NCBI RefSeq assembly: GCF_011772445.1
Contig: NZ_WVZN01000011.1
Location: 65,703 to 129,702, forward strand
Direction of reading: 5' to 3'
Length of the DNA stretch: 64,000 nucleotides
Source of the DNA: Hydrogenophaga sp.
Lineage (GTDB): Bacteria > Pseudomonadota > Gammaproteobacteria > Burkholderiales > Burkholderiaceae_C
The notes beneath the pieces were generated by a model. The model saw only the letters and a program-made list of their open reading frames with translations. It was not told the DNA's origin and made no database searches. This document shows positions 8,780-18,951 of the stretch, piece by piece (position 1 is the first letter of the stretch; each line of letters opens with the position of its first letter). A program made the translations under genes and the position numbers.

Positions 8780-9796
8780 TCACCCCGCCGGCGACTCCAG
8801 TTGCCGCACCCGCTGGATCGCCATCGCCGCCGCCGCCGTGCGCGTCTCCACGCCCATCTTGGCGTGGATGCGCTCCAGGTGCTTCTTCACGGTGGCGGGG
8901 CTGGCGCCCAGGATGTCGGCGATGTCGCGGTTGATTTTTCCCTTGACGACCCAGTAGAGCACCTCGGCCTCGCGCGCGGTGAGGCCGAAGGCCTGCGAGA
9001 GCGCACTGAAAGCCGATTCGTCCGAGCTCTCCTGCATCACGATCAGCCAGTCGCCCTGGCCCAGCGGGTCGCCGTCCTCGTCGCCCACGCGCTGGTGCAG
9101 GCGGAAGGTGAGGCGGCGCGGGCCGTTGTCGATGGTGAGGCGGGGCGGCTCGCGCAGGGCCTGGGCATCGGCCAGGTGGCGGCGCAGCCACTGCAGCACG
9201 GCCTCGGGCGCGTGCGCCGAATCGCCGACGCCGTGCTGGCGCAGCAGCTCGCGCGCCAGGGGGGTCTGCCACAGCAGGCGGCCGTCGCTCGCGCGCACGG
9301 TGATGGTGGCGTAGCCGAAGGCGTCGAGCGCGTGGCGCGCCTGGCTGCGCTCCAGCGCGCCCTCGCGCGCCTGGCGGGCCTGGCGCAGGTGCAGGCCCAT
9401 GCGCGCCATCACCTCGCGCGGCCGAATGGGCTTGGTCACGTAGTCCACGCTGCCGGCGGCGAAGGCGGCCTCCAGGTGCTCGGTCTCGGTCAGCCCGGTC
9501 ATGAAAATGATGGGAATGCCGGCGGTGGCGGCGTCGGCCTTGAGGCGGCGCGCGACCTCGAAACCGTCGATGCCAGGCATCACGGCGTCGAGCAGCACCA
9601 CGTCGGGCAGGGCCTGCCGGGCGCGGCGGATGGCGCTCTCGCCGTCGAGCGCGACGAGCACGGTGTAGCCGGCGTCGTCGAGCGCGTCGTGCAGCGGCGC
9701 GAGGTTGTCGGGCACGTCGTCGACGATGAGCACCACGCGGTGCTCACCGCGCGGCAGGCGCGGCGACAAGGGGGTCGGTTCGATGGTTTCAGGCAT
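8780..9796 (-). CDS. Response regulator with LuxR/NarL-type DNA-binding domain
   Basis: A 338-residue regulator. Residues 20-140 form a receiver domain (VVLIVDDVPDN acidic pocket, phospho-acceptor Asp70 in VVLLDAVMPG, FMTGLTE switch and YVTKPI lysine). Residues about 150-260 form a PAS-like middle region (ITVRASDGRLLWQTPLARE). Residues about 275-330 form a LuxR helix-turn-helix (LTAREAEVLYWVVKGKINRD, then IADILGASPATVKKHLERIH). The start at 9796 overlaps the stop of the upstream hybrid kinase, so the two are co-translated and probably partners. It lies between the urea transporter and urease operons, making it a candidate regulator of both. The target genes are inferred. Confidence 0.85.
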   Translation of the reverse strand: MPETIEPTPLSPRLPRGEHRVVLIVDDVPDNLAPLHDALDDAGYTVLVALDGESAIRRARQALPDVVLLDAVMPGIDGFEVARRLKADAATAGIPIIFMTGLTETEHLEAAFAAGSVDYVTKPIRPREVMARMGLHLRQARQAREGALERSQARHALDAFGYATITVRASDGRLLWQTPLARELLRQHGVGDSAHAPEAVLQWLRRHLADAQALREPPRLTIDNGPRRLTFRLHQRVGDEDGDPLGQGDWLIVMQESSDESAFSALSQAFGLTAREAEVLYWVVKGKINRDIADILGASPATVKKHLERIHAKMGVETRTAAAAMAIQRVRQLESPAG

Positions 9797-12700
9797 GGCC
9801 GCGGACCAGCTGGTGTTCGATGGCCTCGAAGCGGAATTCGCGCGCCAGCGTGGCCAGCGCGGCCGCCTGGCTGGCGCGTTCGGGGTGGCGGCGCACCCAA
9901 TCGTCAAGCCACTGCAGGATGCCGCGCGTGTAGCCCAGTCGCACGAGCTCGAGCAAGGGCTCGATCTCGTCGCGGGCGGGCGGCGGGCCGCCCACCGCCG
10001 CCGTCGACGGCGCGGCCTCGGCCCTGGGGGCGGCCACCGGTTCGGGTGGCGCGGCCACTTCGCTCCAGCGCAGGTCCAGCCGCTGCGCGAGCCAGGCCAA
10101 CAGCTCGGAGCGCCGCACGGGTTTGACGAAGAAATCCTGCGGCGGCAGGGCCTCGCCGGGGTCCAGTTCGCCGTGCAGGCCTTTGTCGAAGGCGTTGGCC
10201 GACACGATGGCCAGCGGCACGCCGGCCCAGCCAGCGGCGCGCAGGCGCCGGCGCGTCTCCCAGCCGTCGATGCCGGGCATGGCCAGGTCCAGAAAGACCG
10301 CGTGCGGCGCACCGGCATCGCCGGGCCGCAGGCCGGCCAGCAGCTCCAGTGCGTGGTGGCCGTTGCGCGCCAGCGTCACCTCGAAGCCCAGCGGCTCGAG
10401 CCAGCGCTGCAGCAGCTCACGGTCGGCCTCTTCGTTGTCCACCACCAGCACGCGGCGCGCGGCGCCCTCGTAAGCCACCGGCTGCTCGATGCGTTCGCGC
10501 ACCGGCAGCGCACCCTGCATCTCGGGCAGAAACAGGCGCACGGTGAACACGCTGCCTTGCCCGGCTGTGCTGCGCACGCTGAGCTCGCCCCCCATCAGGT
10601 CGGTGAGCATCTTCGCGATGGTGAGGCCCAGGCCCGTGCCCAGCACGCCAGAGCCCTCGCCGGCCTCAGCCGAACCACGAGCGAAGGGCTCGAAGATGCG
10701 TTCGATGTCGGCGCCGCCCATGCCGGGACCGGTGTCGTGCACCTCGAAGTGCGCCATCTCGCGCGCATGGCGCACGCGCAGGCGCACCTCGCCGGCGCGC
10801 GTGAACTTCACCGCGTTGCCCAGCAGGTTGATGAGGATCTGGCGCACGCGCTTCTCGTCGGCGCGCACGGCCTCGGGCAGGCGGCCGTCGGTGTCGTAGA
10901 CGAAACGCAGGCCCTTGGCCGCGGCCTGCAGTTCGAACAGGCCCGCCACCTCGGCCAGCGTGGCCGCGAAGGCCATGGGCTTCACGTCGAGCGCGAGCTT
11001 GCCGGACTCGATGCGCGCGATGTCCAGCGTGCCTTCGATGAGCGAGAGCAGGTGCTCCCCCCCGCGGTGGATGACGCGGATGGCCTGCGCGCGGTGCGGC
11101 GCCAGGCCGCTGTCTTCCTGCAGCAGTTGCGCGTAGCCCAGGATGCTGTTGAGCGGCGTGCGCAGCTCGTGGCTGATGGTGCTGATGTAGCGCGTCTTGG
11201 CCTGGTTGGCCTGCTCGGCCGCGTGGCGCGCCTGCTGCAGGGCCTCGTCGGTGCGGCGGTGCGATTCGATCTCCTGCATCAGCAGCCGCGTCTGGCGGTT
11301 CGATTCCTCCTGCGCGACCTCGCGGCTCTTGTGCGCCAGCACCAGCCACCAGGCCACGGTGGCGGCGATCAGCAGCAGCACCGCGTACACGCGCAGGAAA
11401 CCCGATCGCAGCGCGGTGTCCAGCATGGACGCGCTGCCGCCGATCTCGATGGCCAGGGTCTGCACCTCCTGCCGGTAGAGCAGGCCCAGCACGGCGGCCA
11501 GCAGGGGCGCCACGATGAGCATGAGCAGCAGGTAGTGCGCCAGACCCGCGTCCAGGTAGGGCCACATGCGCTGCGGCAGCAGGTGGCGCAGCGCGTCGCT
11601 CCACTGCACGGACAGGCGCGCGTGCGGCTTGCACAGGTCGCCGCAGCGCGCGTCCAGCGTGCAGCACAGCGAGCAGATGGGGCCCTGGTACGCCGGGCAG
11701 TGCGCCATGTCCGGCCCTTCATAGTGCTGCTCGCAAATCACGCAGCGCTGCGGCACCAGGCGCGAGTAGCCGCCCGGTTCGGCGCGCCGCGCGATGTAGA
11801 AGCGCCCCTTCGTGAGCCAGGCAATGGCCGGTGCCGCCACGAAGGCCGTGACCATGGCGATCACGGCCGAGAAGGCCTCGGCCGTCGGCCCCATGAGCCC
11901 CATGTGCGCGGTGATGGACACCACCGAAGCCAGCACCATGGCGCCCACGCCCACGGGGTTGATGTCGTACAGGTGCGCGCGCTTGAATTCGATGCCCGGC
12001 GGGCTCAGCCCCAGCGGCTTGTTGACCACCAGGTCGGCCACCACGGCCATGATCCAGGCGATGGCGATGTTGGAGTACACGCCCAGCACCTGGCCCAGGG
12101 CCTGGAAGACGTTCATCTCCATCAGAAGGAAGGCGATGAAGGTGTTGAACACCACCCACACCACGCGGCCGGGGTGGTGGTGCGTGAGGCGCGAGAAGAA
12201 GTTGCTCCAGGCCAGCGAGCCCGCGTAGGCGTTGGTGACGTTGATCTTGAGCTGCGAGACCACCACGAACAGCGCCGTGGCCGCGACCGCCCAGCCGTAG
12301 GGCATGAGGAAGTCGTACGCGGCCAGGTACATCTGGTTCGGGTCCACCGCGCGCTCGGGCGGCACCATGTGGCTGATGGCCAGGTAGGCCAGCACCGCGC
12401 CACCCAGCATCTTGAGCACCCCGATCACCACCCAGCCCGGCCCGCCCGCGATGACCCCGGCCCACCAGCGCCAGCCGCGCCCGGGCTGGCGCGCCGGCAT
12501 GAAGCGCAGGTAGTCGGCCTGCTCACCCATCTGCGTGATGAGCGCAATGCCCACCGTGAGGGCGGCACCAAACAGGTGCCAGTCGAACCCCACGGCGGTG
12601 CCGGACGCACCGGCGTAGTGCACCACCTCGCCGAATGTGCCGGGGGCGTGCACGGCGACGGAGATGAAGGGCACCACCATCATCACCAGCCACAGCGGCT

Positions 12701-13295
12701 GGGTCCACATCTGGAAGCGGCTGATGACGGAGACACCGTGCGTCACCAGCGGGATGACCACCAGCGCGCAGATGAGATAGCCCCAGGCGGGCGGTATGTC
12801 CAGCGCCAGCTCCAGCGCGTAGGCCATGACGGCCGCCTCCAGCGCGAAGAAGATGAAGGTGAACGAGGCGTAGATGAGGGAGGTGACGGTGGAGCCGATG
12901 TAGCCGAAGCCCGCGCCGCGCGTGAGCAGGTCCATGTCCACGCCATGGCGAGCCGCGTAGACGCTGATGGGCAGGCCGGCCAGGAAGATGATCAGGCCCG
13001 TGGCCAGGATGGCCAGCGCGGCGTTGGTGAAGCCGTAGGTGACCAGCAGCGTGGCGCCCACGGCCTCCAGGATGAGGAAGGAGGCCACGCCGAAGGCGGT
13101 GTTGGCCACGCGCCATTCGCTCCACTTGCGAAAGCGCTGCGGTGTGAAGCGCAGCGCGTAGTCCTCCATGGTTTCGCTGCCGACCCAGCTGTTGTAGTCG
13201 CGGCGCACCTTGATGATGCGCTGGGGCGCATCGGGCAAGGCGGTGGCGGCGGTCTCGGCAGGGGCGTTCACGGGGGCTGGCGGTGCAGCTTTCAT
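9789..13295 (-). CDS. NCS1-type transporter fused to hybrid sensor histidine kinase/receiver
   Basis: A 1168-residue fusion. Residues about 25-500 resemble an NCS1 purine/cytosine permease ([25 protein letters not shown] start seen as [55 protein letters not shown]). Residues 518 to about 555 are a cysteine-rich segment ([28 protein letters not shown]) that could bind a metal. Two more membrane helices span about 570-640. A coiled coil then leads to the HisKA domain with His709 in [11 protein letters not shown], an HATPase with [12 protein letters not shown], and a receiver with Asp1003 in VFLDLAMPG. The last 100 residues are a Pro/Ala linker and a small helical domain. A transporter-like input suggests it senses a transported solute, possibly urea or a purine breakdown product. 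The ligand is inference. Confidence 0.88.
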   Translation of the reverse strand: MKAAPPAPVNAPAETAATALPDAPQRIIKVRRDYNSWVGSETMEDYALRFTPQRFRKWSEWRVANTAFGVASFLILEAVGATLLVTYGFTNAALAILATGLIIFLAGLPISVYAARHGVDMDLLTRGAGFGYIGSTVTSLIYASFTFIFFALEAAVMAYALELALDIPPAWGYLICALVVIPLVTHGVSVISRFQMWTQPLWLVMMVVPFISVAVHAPGTFGEVVHYAGASGTAVGFDWHLFGAALTVGIALITQMGEQADYLRFMPARQPGRGWRWWAGVIAGGPGWVVIGVLKMLGGAVLAYLAISHMVPPERAVDPNQMYLAAYDFLMPYGWAVAATALFVVVSQLKINVTNAYAGSLAWSNFFSRLTHHHPGRVVWVVFNTFIAFLLMEMNVFQALGQVLGVYSNIAIAWIMAVVADLVVNKPLGLSPPGIEFKRAHLYDINPVGVGAMVLASVVSITAHMGLMGPTAEAFSAVIAMVTAFVAAPAIAWLTKGRFYIARRAEPGGYSRLVPQRCVICEQHYEGPDMAHCPAYQGPICSLCCTLDARCGDLCKPHARLSVQWSDALRHLLPQRMWPYLDAGLAHYLLLMLIVAPLLAAVLGLLYRQEVQTLAIEIGGSASMLDTALRSGFLRVYAVLLLIAATVAWWLVLAHKSREVAQEESNRQTRLLMQEIESHRRTDEALQQARHAAEQANQAKTRYISTISHELRTPLNSILGYAQLLQEDSGLAPHRAQAIRVIHRGGEHLLSLIEGTLDIARIESGKLALDVKPMAFAATLAEVAGLFELQAAAKGLRFVYDTDGRLPEAVRADEKRVRQILINLLGNAVKFTRAGEVRLRVRHAREMAHFEVHDTGPGMGGADIERIFEPFARGSAEAGEGSGVLGTGLGLTIAKMLTDLMGGELSVRSTAGQGSVFTVRLFLPEMQGALPVRERIEQPVAYEGAARRVLVVDNEEADRELLQRWLEPLGFEVTLARNGHHALELLAGLRPGDAGAPHAVFLDLAMPGIDGWETRRRLRAAGWAGVPLAIVSANAFDKGLHGELDPGEALPPQDFFVKPVRRSELLAWLAQRLDLRWSEVAAPPEPVAAPRAEAAPSTAAVGGPPPARDEIEPLLELVRLGYTRGILQWLDDWVRRHPERASQAAALATLAREFRFEAIEHQLVRGHA

Positions 13296-13355
13296 GCCAT
13301 TACCCTCATCAGGTATGCGTCTTGCTGACCCAGCCCCGAGGAGAACCGCCGAACC

Positions 13356-13658
13356 ATGGACCTGACCCCGCGCGAGAAGGACAAGCTGCTCATCTTCACC
13401 GCCGCCCTGCTGGCCGAACGCCGCAAGGCCCGCGGCCTCAAGCTCAACCACCCCGAGGCCATCGCCCTCATCACCGCCGCCGTGATGGAGGGCGCGCGCG
13501 ACGGCAAGACCGTGGCGCAACTCATGAGCGAGGGACGCGCCGTGCTCACGCGCACCGACGTGATGGACGGCGTGGCCGAGATGATTCCCGATATCCAGGT
13601 GGAAGCCACCTTTCCCGACGGCACGAAGCTCGTGACCGTGCACCAACCCATTGCCTGA
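13356..13658 (+). CDS. ureA: Urease subunit gamma
   Basis: A 100-residue urease gamma subunit of full length, starting [20 protein letters not shown]. Typical motifs are [24 protein letters not shown] and VTVHQPIA at the C-terminus. It forms the UreABC apoenzyme with beta and alpha. It is the first gene of the rightward urease operon. Only 60 bases separate it from the divergent transporter-kinase gene, so its promoter must be in that gap or inside the kinase coding region. A GAGGAG ribosome site lies 12 bases before the ATG, rather far. Confidence 0.95.
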   Translation: MDLTPREKDKLLIFTAALLAERRKARGLKLNHPEAIALITAAVMEGARDGKTVAQLMSEGRAVLTRTDVMDGVAEMIPDIQVEATFPDGTKLVTVHQPIA

Positions 13659-13676
13659 CCCGAGGAGCACAGAAGA

Positions 13677-14267
13677 ATGACCCGTTCGACAACGATCAAG
13701 ACCGTCGCGGCGCTGGCCCTGGCGGGCACGGCCTCGCTGGCCCTGGCCCACGTGGGCGCCGATGGCGCCGAGCACCACGGCGGTTTCCTCACCGGCTTCC
13801 TGCACCCCATCACCGGGCTGGACCACCTGGCCGCGATGGTGGCCGTGGGCGTGTGGAGCGCCGAGACCGCGCGCCGCTTCTGGATCGCGCCGATCGCTTT
13901 TGCGCTGACGCTGTTCGCGGGCGCGCTGCTCGCTCAGGCCGGCGTTGGATTCCCGGCCATCGAACCGATGATCGCCGTGTCGATGCTGGTGGTGGGCCTG
14001 CTGCTGGCGGCGCGGGCGAAGCTGCCGGAAGCCGCGGGCGCGCTGCTGGTGGGCGCCTTTGCCTTGTTTCATGGCGCGGCACACGGCCAGGAACTCGGCG
14101 ACCTGGCCGCCCTGTTCGGCATGGTGGCGGGCACCGCCCTGCTGCACCTGGCCGGCATCGGCCTGGGCAAGCGCCTGCTGCGCCACAGCGTGTGGTGGAC
14201 GCGCGCGGCCGGCGCGGTGGTGGCCCTGATGGGCCTGAACATGGGCTGGGGCCTGCTCGCGGGTTGA
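13677..14267 (+). CDS. HupE/UreJ-family nickel permease
   Basis: A 196-residue integral membrane protein of the HupE/UreJ family, believed to import nickel (or cobalt) for urease or hydrogenase. It has an N-terminal signal-like segment ending near SLALAHVG, then the family motif [12 protein letters not shown], and about six membrane helices. Several histidines ([12 protein letters not shown]) lie at the predicted periplasmic face. It is inserted between ureA and ureB, 18 bases after ureA and 5 bases before ureB, a layout known in Comamonadaceae; this position points to nickel supply for urease. Confidence 0.88.
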   Translation: MTRSTTIKTVAALALAGTASLALAHVGADGAEHHGGFLTGFLHPITGLDHLAAMVAVGVWSAETARRFWIAPIAFALTLFAGALLAQAGVGFPAIEPMIAVSMLVVGLLLAARAKLPEAAGALLVGAFALFHGAAHGQELGDLAALFGMVAGTALLHLAGIGLGKRLLRHSVWWTRAAGAVVALMGLNMGWGLLAG

Positions 14268-14272
14268 GCGCC

Positions 14273-14578
14273 ATGACACCCGGCGAATACCTCATCGACG
14301 CGGGCGAGCACATCCTCAACCCCGACCGCCCCACGACCACGCTGGTGGTGAAGAACACGGCGACGCGGCCCATCCAGGTGGGCTCGCACTACCACTTCGC
14401 CGAAACCAACGGCGCACTCGACTTCGATCGCGCCGCCGCGCGCGGCAAGCGCCTGAACATCGCCAGCGGCACCGCCGTGCGCTTCGAACCCGGCCAGCAA
14501 CGCACCGTGGAGCTGGTGGATTACGCGGGCGATCGGATGGTGTTCGGTTTTCGTGGTCTCACGCAAGGGAAGCTCTGA
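14273..14578 (+). CDS. ureB: Urease subunit beta
   Basis: A 101-residue urease beta subunit starting [16 protein letters not shown]. Conserved motifs are [20 protein letters not shown], then [20 protein letters not shown] and [16 protein letters not shown]. The length matches the separate-subunit (three-polypeptide) urease type. Its stop TGATG overlaps the ureC start, indicating coupled translation. It sits in the UreABC trimer between gamma and alpha subunits. Confidence 0.95.
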   Translation: MTPGEYLIDAGEHILNPDRPTTTLVVKNTATRPIQVGSHYHFAETNGALDFDRAAARGKRLNIASGTAVRFEPGQQRTVELVDYAGDRMVFGFRGLTQGKL

Positions 14579-16296
14579 TGGCAAGCATCAACCGCCGCGC
14601 CTATGCGGACATGTTCGGCCCCACCGTGGGCGACCGCGTGCGACTGGCCGACACCGAGCTGCTGATCGAGGTGGAGAAGGACTACACCCTGGCCGCCGGT
14701 GGCTACGGTGAAGAGGTGAAGTTCGGCGGCGGCAAGACCATCCGCGACGGCATGGCACAGAGCCAGCGCTCGCGCGCGCAAGGCGCGGTGGACACCGTGC
14801 TCACCAACGCGCTCATCATCGACCACTGGGGCATCGTGAAGGCCGACATCGGCTTGAAGGACGGCCGCATCGCCGCCATCGGCAAGGCCGGCAACCCCGA
14901 CACCCAGCCCGGCGTCGACATCGTCATCGGCCCCGGCACCGAGGTCATCGCCGGCGAAGGCATGATCGTCACGGCCGGCGGCATCGACAGCCACATCCAC
15001 TTCATCTGCCCGCAGCAGGTCGACGAGGCGCTGGCCTCGGGCGTGACCACCATGCTGGGCGGCGGCACCGGCCCGGCCACGGGCACCTTCGCCACCACCT
15101 GCACACCCGGGCCCTGGCACATCGAGCGCATGCTGCAGGCGGCCGACGGCCTGCCGATGAACATCGGCTTCCTGGGCAAGGGCAACGCCAGCCGGCCCGA
15201 CGCGCTGCGCGAGCAGATCGAGGCCGGCGTGATCGGCCTGAAGCTGCACGAGGACTGGGGCACCACGCCCTCGGCCATCGACCAGTGCCTGGCCGTGGCG
15301 GAAGAGTCCGACACGCAGGTGGCGATCCACAGCGACACACTCAACGAATCGGGCTTCGTGGAGAACACGATCGAAGCCACGAAGGGCCGCACGCTCTGCG
15401 CCTTCCACACCGAAGGCGCGGGCGGCGGCCACGCGCCCGACATCCTGCGCGTGGTGGGCGAGAAGAACTTCCTGCCCTCCTCCACCAACCCCACCATGCC
15501 CTACACCGTGAACACGCTCGACGAACACGTCGACATGCTCATGGTGTGCCACCACCTGGACGCGGGCATCCCCGAGGACCTGGCCTTCGCCGAGAGCCGC
15601 ATCCGCAAGGAGACCATCGCGGCGGAGGACATCCTGCACGACCTGGGCGCCATCAGCATGATGAGCAGCGACAGCCAGGCCATGGGCCGCGTGGGCGAGG
15701 TGATCCTGCGCACCTGGCAGACGGCGCACAAGATGAAAGTGCAGCGCGGCACGCTGCCCGAAGACTCGGCGCGCAACGACAACGTCCGCGTCAAGCGCTA
15801 CATCGCCAAGTACACGATCAACCCGGCCATCGCGCACGGCATCTCGCACGTCGTGGGCTCGCTGGAGGTGGGCAAGTGGGCCGACCTGGTGCTGTGGAAG
15901 CCGGCCTTCTTCGGCGTCAAGCCCTTCATCGTGCTCAAGGGCGGCAGCATCGCGCTGGCGGCCATGGGCGACCCGAACGCCTCCATCCCCACGCCGCAGC
16001 CGGTGCACTTTCGCCCGCAGTTCGGCTCGTACGGCGGCGCGCTGGCGCGCGGCAGCCTGACGTTCGTTTCGCAGGCCGCGCTGGGTGCGGGCGTCGGCGA
16101 GCGTTACGGATTGAAGAAGACCCTGGCCGCCGTGAAGGGCTGCCGCGGCGTGAACAAGACGCACATGGTGCACAACGCCTGGCTGCCCACCATGGAGATC
16201 GATGCGCAGACCTACAGCGTGCGCGCCGATGGCCAACTGCTCACCTGCGAGCCGGCCACCGTGCTGCCCATGGCACAGCGCTACTTCCTGTTCTGA
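14578..16296 (+). CDS. ureC: Urease subunit alpha (catalytic)
   Basis: A 572-residue nickel amidohydrolase that hydrolyses urea to ammonia and carbamate. The nickel ligands are in place: His139 and His141 in SHIHFI, the carbamylated Lys222 in GLKLHEDWG and Asp365 in [10 protein letters not shown]. The active-site flap cysteine Cys324 is present in MVCHHLDAG. The protein is full length with no disruption. Its stop overlaps the ureE start (TGATG). Confidence 0.97.
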   Translation: MASINRRAYADMFGPTVGDRVRLADTELLIEVEKDYTLAAGGYGEEVKFGGGKTIRDGMAQSQRSRAQGAVDTVLTNALIIDHWGIVKADIGLKDGRIAAIGKAGNPDTQPGVDIVIGPGTEVIAGEGMIVTAGGIDSHIHFICPQQVDEALASGVTTMLGGGTGPATGTFATTCTPGPWHIERMLQAADGLPMNIGFLGKGNASRPDALREQIEAGVIGLKLHEDWGTTPSAIDQCLAVAEESDTQVAIHSDTLNESGFVENTIEATKGRTLCAFHTEGAGGGHAPDILRVVGEKNFLPSSTNPTMPYTVNTLDEHVDMLMVCHHLDAGIPEDLAFAESRIRKETIAAEDILHDLGAISMMSSDSQAMGRVGEVILRTWQTAHKMKVQRGTLPEDSARNDNVRVKRYIAKYTINPAIAHGISHVVGSLEVGKWADLVLWKPAFFGVKPFIVLKGGSIALAAMGDPNASIPTPQPVHFRPQFGSYGGALARGSLTFVSQAALGAGVGERYGLKKTLAAVKGCRGVNKTHMVHNAWLPTMEIDAQTYSVRADGQLLTCEPATVLPMAQRYFLF

Positions 16297-16859
16297 TGCA
16301 ACAAGCCTCCAAACTGATCGCCGGCGGCAAGGGCCTGGCGCCCGTGTTGCTCAAGCGCGCGCCCACGGTCGAGCTGGACTGGGACATCCGCCAGAAGAGC
16401 CGCTTCGACGCGCGCCTGAGCGACGGCCGCGCGCTGGCCGTGTTCCTGCCGCGCGGCAGCGTGGTGCGCGGCGGGGACGTGCTGGTCACCGCCGACGGCG
16501 AACTCGTGCGCGTGATCGCCGCGCCGCAGACCGTGCTGCGCATCACCGCCTGCCCCGCGCACCCGGTGTCCGAACAGGCCTTCGACCTGATGCGCGCCGC
16601 CTACCACCTGGGCAACCGGCACGTGCCGATCGAGCTCAAGCCCGACCACCTGAAGATCGAGCCCGACCACGTGCTGGCCGGCATGCTGCGCGCCATGCAC
16701 CTGGAAGTGGCCGAGGTGAGCGAGGCCTTCGAGCCCGAGGGCGGGGCCTATGGCGGGCACGCGCATGCGCACGGACATGTCCACGCCCACGGCAGCGGGC
16801 ACGACCACGCCCCTGGCCACCACCATGACCACGAACACGGCCATTCGCACGACCACTGA
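16296..16859 (+). CDS. ureE: Urease accessory protein UreE, nickel metallochaperone
   Basis: A 187-residue nickel-binding chaperone that delivers Ni to the urease activation complex. The N-terminal peptide-binding domain (RFDARLSDGRALAVFLPRGS) and the central metal-binding domain (AYHLGNRHVPIEL) are complete. The last 35 residues carry 16 histidines (HAHAHGHVHAHG ... HGHSHDH), a strong Ni storage tail as in Klebsiella UreE. The tail-coding DNA overlaps the ureF start by 35 bases. Confidence 0.94.
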   Translation: MQQASKLIAGGKGLAPVLLKRAPTVELDWDIRQKSRFDARLSDGRALAVFLPRGSVVRGGDVLVTADGELVRVIAAPQTVLRITACPAHPVSEQAFDLMRAAYHLGNRHVPIELKPDHLKIEPDHVLAGMLRAMHLEVAEVSEAFEPEGGAYGGHAHAHGHVHAHGSGHDHAPGHHHDHEHGHSHDH

Positions 16860-17541
16860 CGCGGGCCTGCTGCGCACGCTGTGGCTGGCCTCGCCCGCGC
16901 TGCCCGTGGGCGGCTTCTCCTACTCGGAGGGCCTGGAAGCGGCGATCGACGCGGGGCTGGCAAGCGACGAAGCCAGCGTCGCCACCTGGCTCATCGACCA
17001 GCTGCACCTGGGCCAGGCCCGCAGCGACCTGGCCGTGATGGCCGAAGCCATCGGCGCCTGGCGCGCGCCCGACCTGGACCGCGTGCGCGCGCTGAACCAA
17101 TGGGTGCTGACCACGCGCGAGACCAGCGAGCTGCGCCTGCAGAGCGAGCAGATGGGCAAGTCCCTGCTGGCCTGGGCCCAGGCCCTGGGCGAACATGGCG
17201 CGGCCGTGCACAGCGCCCTGAGCCATGCCGCGCTGGCCCCGCCCACCTGGCCCGTGGCCGCCGCCTGCGCCGCCGCGCACGGCGAAGCCACCCTGCGCGA
17301 GGCCGTGATCGGCCTGGCCTTCGGCTGGGCCGAGAACATGGTGCAGGCCGCCATCAAGGCCGTGCCCCTGGGCCAGGGCACGGGCCAGCGCCTGCTGGCG
17401 CGCCTGGTGGGCGAGATCCCCGCCGCCGTGGACGAGGCCATCGCGCGCGGCGGCGACGACCGGCGCCAGGCCTTCACCCCCATGCTCGCCATCCTCTCGG
17501 CGCGCCACGAAACCCAATACTCACGCCTGTTCCGATCATGA
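16825..17541 (+). CDS. ureF: Urease accessory protein UreF
   Basis: A 238-residue helical protein that acts with UreD and UreG in nickel insertion, gating the GTPase activity of UreG. Recognised by [20 protein letters not shown], then [11 protein letters not shown], and by [20 protein letters not shown]. The start is uncertain: ATGs at 16750 and 16825 are in frame. The later one ([16 protein letters not shown]) was chosen because family proteins have few residues before the conserved region; it still overlaps the ureE tail. The ureF stop overlaps ureG. Confidence 0.92.
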   Translation: MTTNTAIRTTTDAGLLRTLWLASPALPVGGFSYSEGLEAAIDAGLASDEASVATWLIDQLHLGQARSDLAVMAEAIGAWRAPDLDRVRALNQWVLTTRETSELRLQSEQMGKSLLAWAQALGEHGAAVHSALSHAALAPPTWPVAAACAAAHGEATLREAVIGLAFGWAENMVQAAIKAVPLGQGTGQRLLARLVGEIPAAVDEAIARGGDDRRQAFTPMLAILSARHETQYSRLFRS

Positions 17542-18206
17542 GCACCCCACTGCACCACATCCCCCACCGCACCAAGCTCCTGCCCCCGCTGCGCGTGGGC
17601 ATCGGCGGCCCCGTGGGCTCGGGCAAGACCACCCTGCTGGAGATGCTCTGCAAGGCCATGCGCGAGCGCTACGACCTCATCGCCATCACCAACGACATCT
17701 ACACCAAGGAAGACCAACGCCTGCTCACCGTGAGCGGCGCGCTGCCGGCCGAGCGCATCCTGGGCGTGGAAACCGGCGGCTGTCCGCACACCGCCATCCG
17801 GGAAGACGCCTCCATCAACCTCGAGGCCATCGACCGCATGCTGGAGCGCTTCCCCGACGCCGACATCGTTTTCGTGGAGAGCGGCGGCGACAACCTGGCC
17901 GCCACCTTCAGCCCCGAGCTCGCCGACCTCACCATCTACGTCATCGACGTGGCGGCCGGCGAGAAGATCCCGCGCAAGGGCGGCCCCGGCATCACCAAGA
18001 GCGACCTCCTCGTCATCAACAAGACCGACCTGGCGCCGCACGTGGGCGCCGACCTGGCGGTGATGAAGGCCGACACCGCGCGCATGCGCCCCGACGCGCA
18101 ACGCCGCCCCTGGGTGATGACCAACCTGAAGACCCTGGACGGGGTGGACGAGGTGGTGCGCTTCATCGAGACGCGCGGCTTGTTGAAGGCGGCGCAGCCG
18201 GCTTGA
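17538..18206 (+). CDS. ureG: Urease accessory protein UreG, GTPase
   Basis: A 222-residue SIMIBI GTPase that couples GTP hydrolysis to nickel transfer into apo-urease. Motifs are P-loop [25 protein letters not shown], the metal-binding CPH in [31 protein letters not shown] and [10 protein letters not shown]. Length is normal. The ATG overlaps the ureF stop (ATGA). It is the last urease gene; tRNA-Ser follows after 61 bases. Confidence 0.96.
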   Translation: MSTPLHHIPHRTKLLPPLRVGIGGPVGSGKTTLLEMLCKAMRERYDLIAITNDIYTKEDQRLLTVSGALPAERILGVETGGCPHTAIREDASINLEAIDRMLERFPDADIVFVESGGDNLAATFSPELADLTIYVIDVAAGEKIPRKGGPGITKSDLLVINKTDLAPHVGADLAVMKADTARMRPDAQRRPWVMTNLKTLDGVDEVVRFIETRGLLKAAQPA

Positions 18207-18249
18207 AGGCCTCGGCCTCTTGCGCCGCCCGCGGCCGAGCGCGCCGCAC

Positions 18250-18255
18250 TAGAAT
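18250..18255 (+). promoter_or_regulatory. Likely -10 box of the tRNA-Ser gene
   Basis: TAGAAT lies 12 bases before the tRNA 5' end, a good -10 spacing. The region upstream is very GC-rich and I see no convincing -35 at 16-18 bases; a TTGCGC is too distant. Confidence 0.4.
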
Positions 18256-18267
18256 CCCGGTCTCTGC

Positions 18268-18355
18268 GGAGACGTGGGTGAGTGGTTTAAACCAGCAGTC
18301 TTGAAAACTGCCGACCCGCAAGGGTCCGTGAGTTCGAATCTCACCGTCTCCGCCA
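18268..18355 (+). tRNA. tRNA-Ser (anticodon UGA)
   Basis: An 88-base class II tRNA. The acceptor stem GGAGACG (18268-18274) pairs with CGTCTCC (18345-18351), followed by discriminator G and an encoded CCA. The anticodon stem GCAGT/ACTGC encloses loop CTTGAAA with anticodon TGA at 18302-18304. A variable arm (CCGACCCGCAAGGGTCC region) and T loop TTCGAATC are present. It reads UCA and related serine codons. Confidence 0.95.
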
Positions 18356-18474
18356 AGTCGTGAGCACATCATGTCGCGCACATGCGACGTCTTGCACTAC
18401 CCCCTGGGAACTGCTTGGTGTCTTCCTCTCCATAGCCGCGTAAGCTCGGCCCTCCATCGAGGGGAGCGAGAACT

Positions 18475-18951
18475 ATGGTGTTATCGGACGACGAAATCGA
18501 CCACCTGATCAAGCTGGAGAAGCAGGTCACGAATCCCAAGGCCAGACGGCTTTCGAAGCGCGGCTCGGAACAGGTCAACTACGAAGCGGCAGCCCCATCA
18601 GGCGAACGTTTCCGCGTCTACATTCGTCAGAACCTTCGCCTGACAGAAAACTTCTCCTGCGGCCTGCTCTGGGTGCTGCCTTCTGGCGACACCATAACCC
18701 TCGCCCGCTACAACGGCTGTGATCACGCGCACGTGAATCCGATCGAGGGAACCTCGCCGCTGTCGATGGTCTGCCATATCCACCGGGCCACCGAGAAGTA
18801 CATGCGAGCGGGTCGAAAGGCCGAGCACTATGCGGAGGCGACCTCGCGATACAAGGACTGCGCGGGGGCGCTCCAGGCTCTCGTCATCGATTGCAACATC
18901 AGGGGATTGGGTGACAATCCCGAGGACGATTCACAAGGCAGCCTGTTGTGA
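18475..18951 (+). CDS. Uncharacterised protein, DUF6978-like (first gene of two-gene cassette)
   Basis: A 158-residue protein with visibly lower GC and more mixed codon use than its neighbours, suggesting recent acquisition. It resembles the uncharacterised DUF6978 family: an N-terminal helix LSDDEIDHLIKLEKQV, a beta-rich core (FRVYIRQNLRL, FSCGLLWVLPSGDTITLARY) and the conserved motif YNGCDHAHVNP. No catalytic motif is certain; the Cys-Asp-His-x-His cluster is suggestive. An AGGGGAG ribosome site precedes the ATG. It overlaps the next gene by GTGA, so the two are translated together. A DGR-like or enzymatic function cannot be claimed. Confidence 0.65.
   Translation: MVLSDDEIDHLIKLEKQVTNPKARRLSKRGSEQVNYEAAAPSGERFRVYIRQNLRLTENFSCGLLWVLPSGDTITLARYNGCDHAHVNPIEGTSPLSMVCHIHRATEKYMRAGRKAEHYAEATSRYKDCAGALQALVIDCNIRGLGDNPEDDSQGSLL

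Noticed and set aside
9705..13328. A 1207-codon plus-strand frame opposite the transporter-kinase
   Set aside because: Same shadow composition; the minus strand encodes intact transporter, kinase and receiver domains.
13296..13355. Copy of the urtA operator in the ureA promoter
   Set aside because: Only GTATGCGT resembles part of the urtA site; no palindrome or tandem repeat is present.
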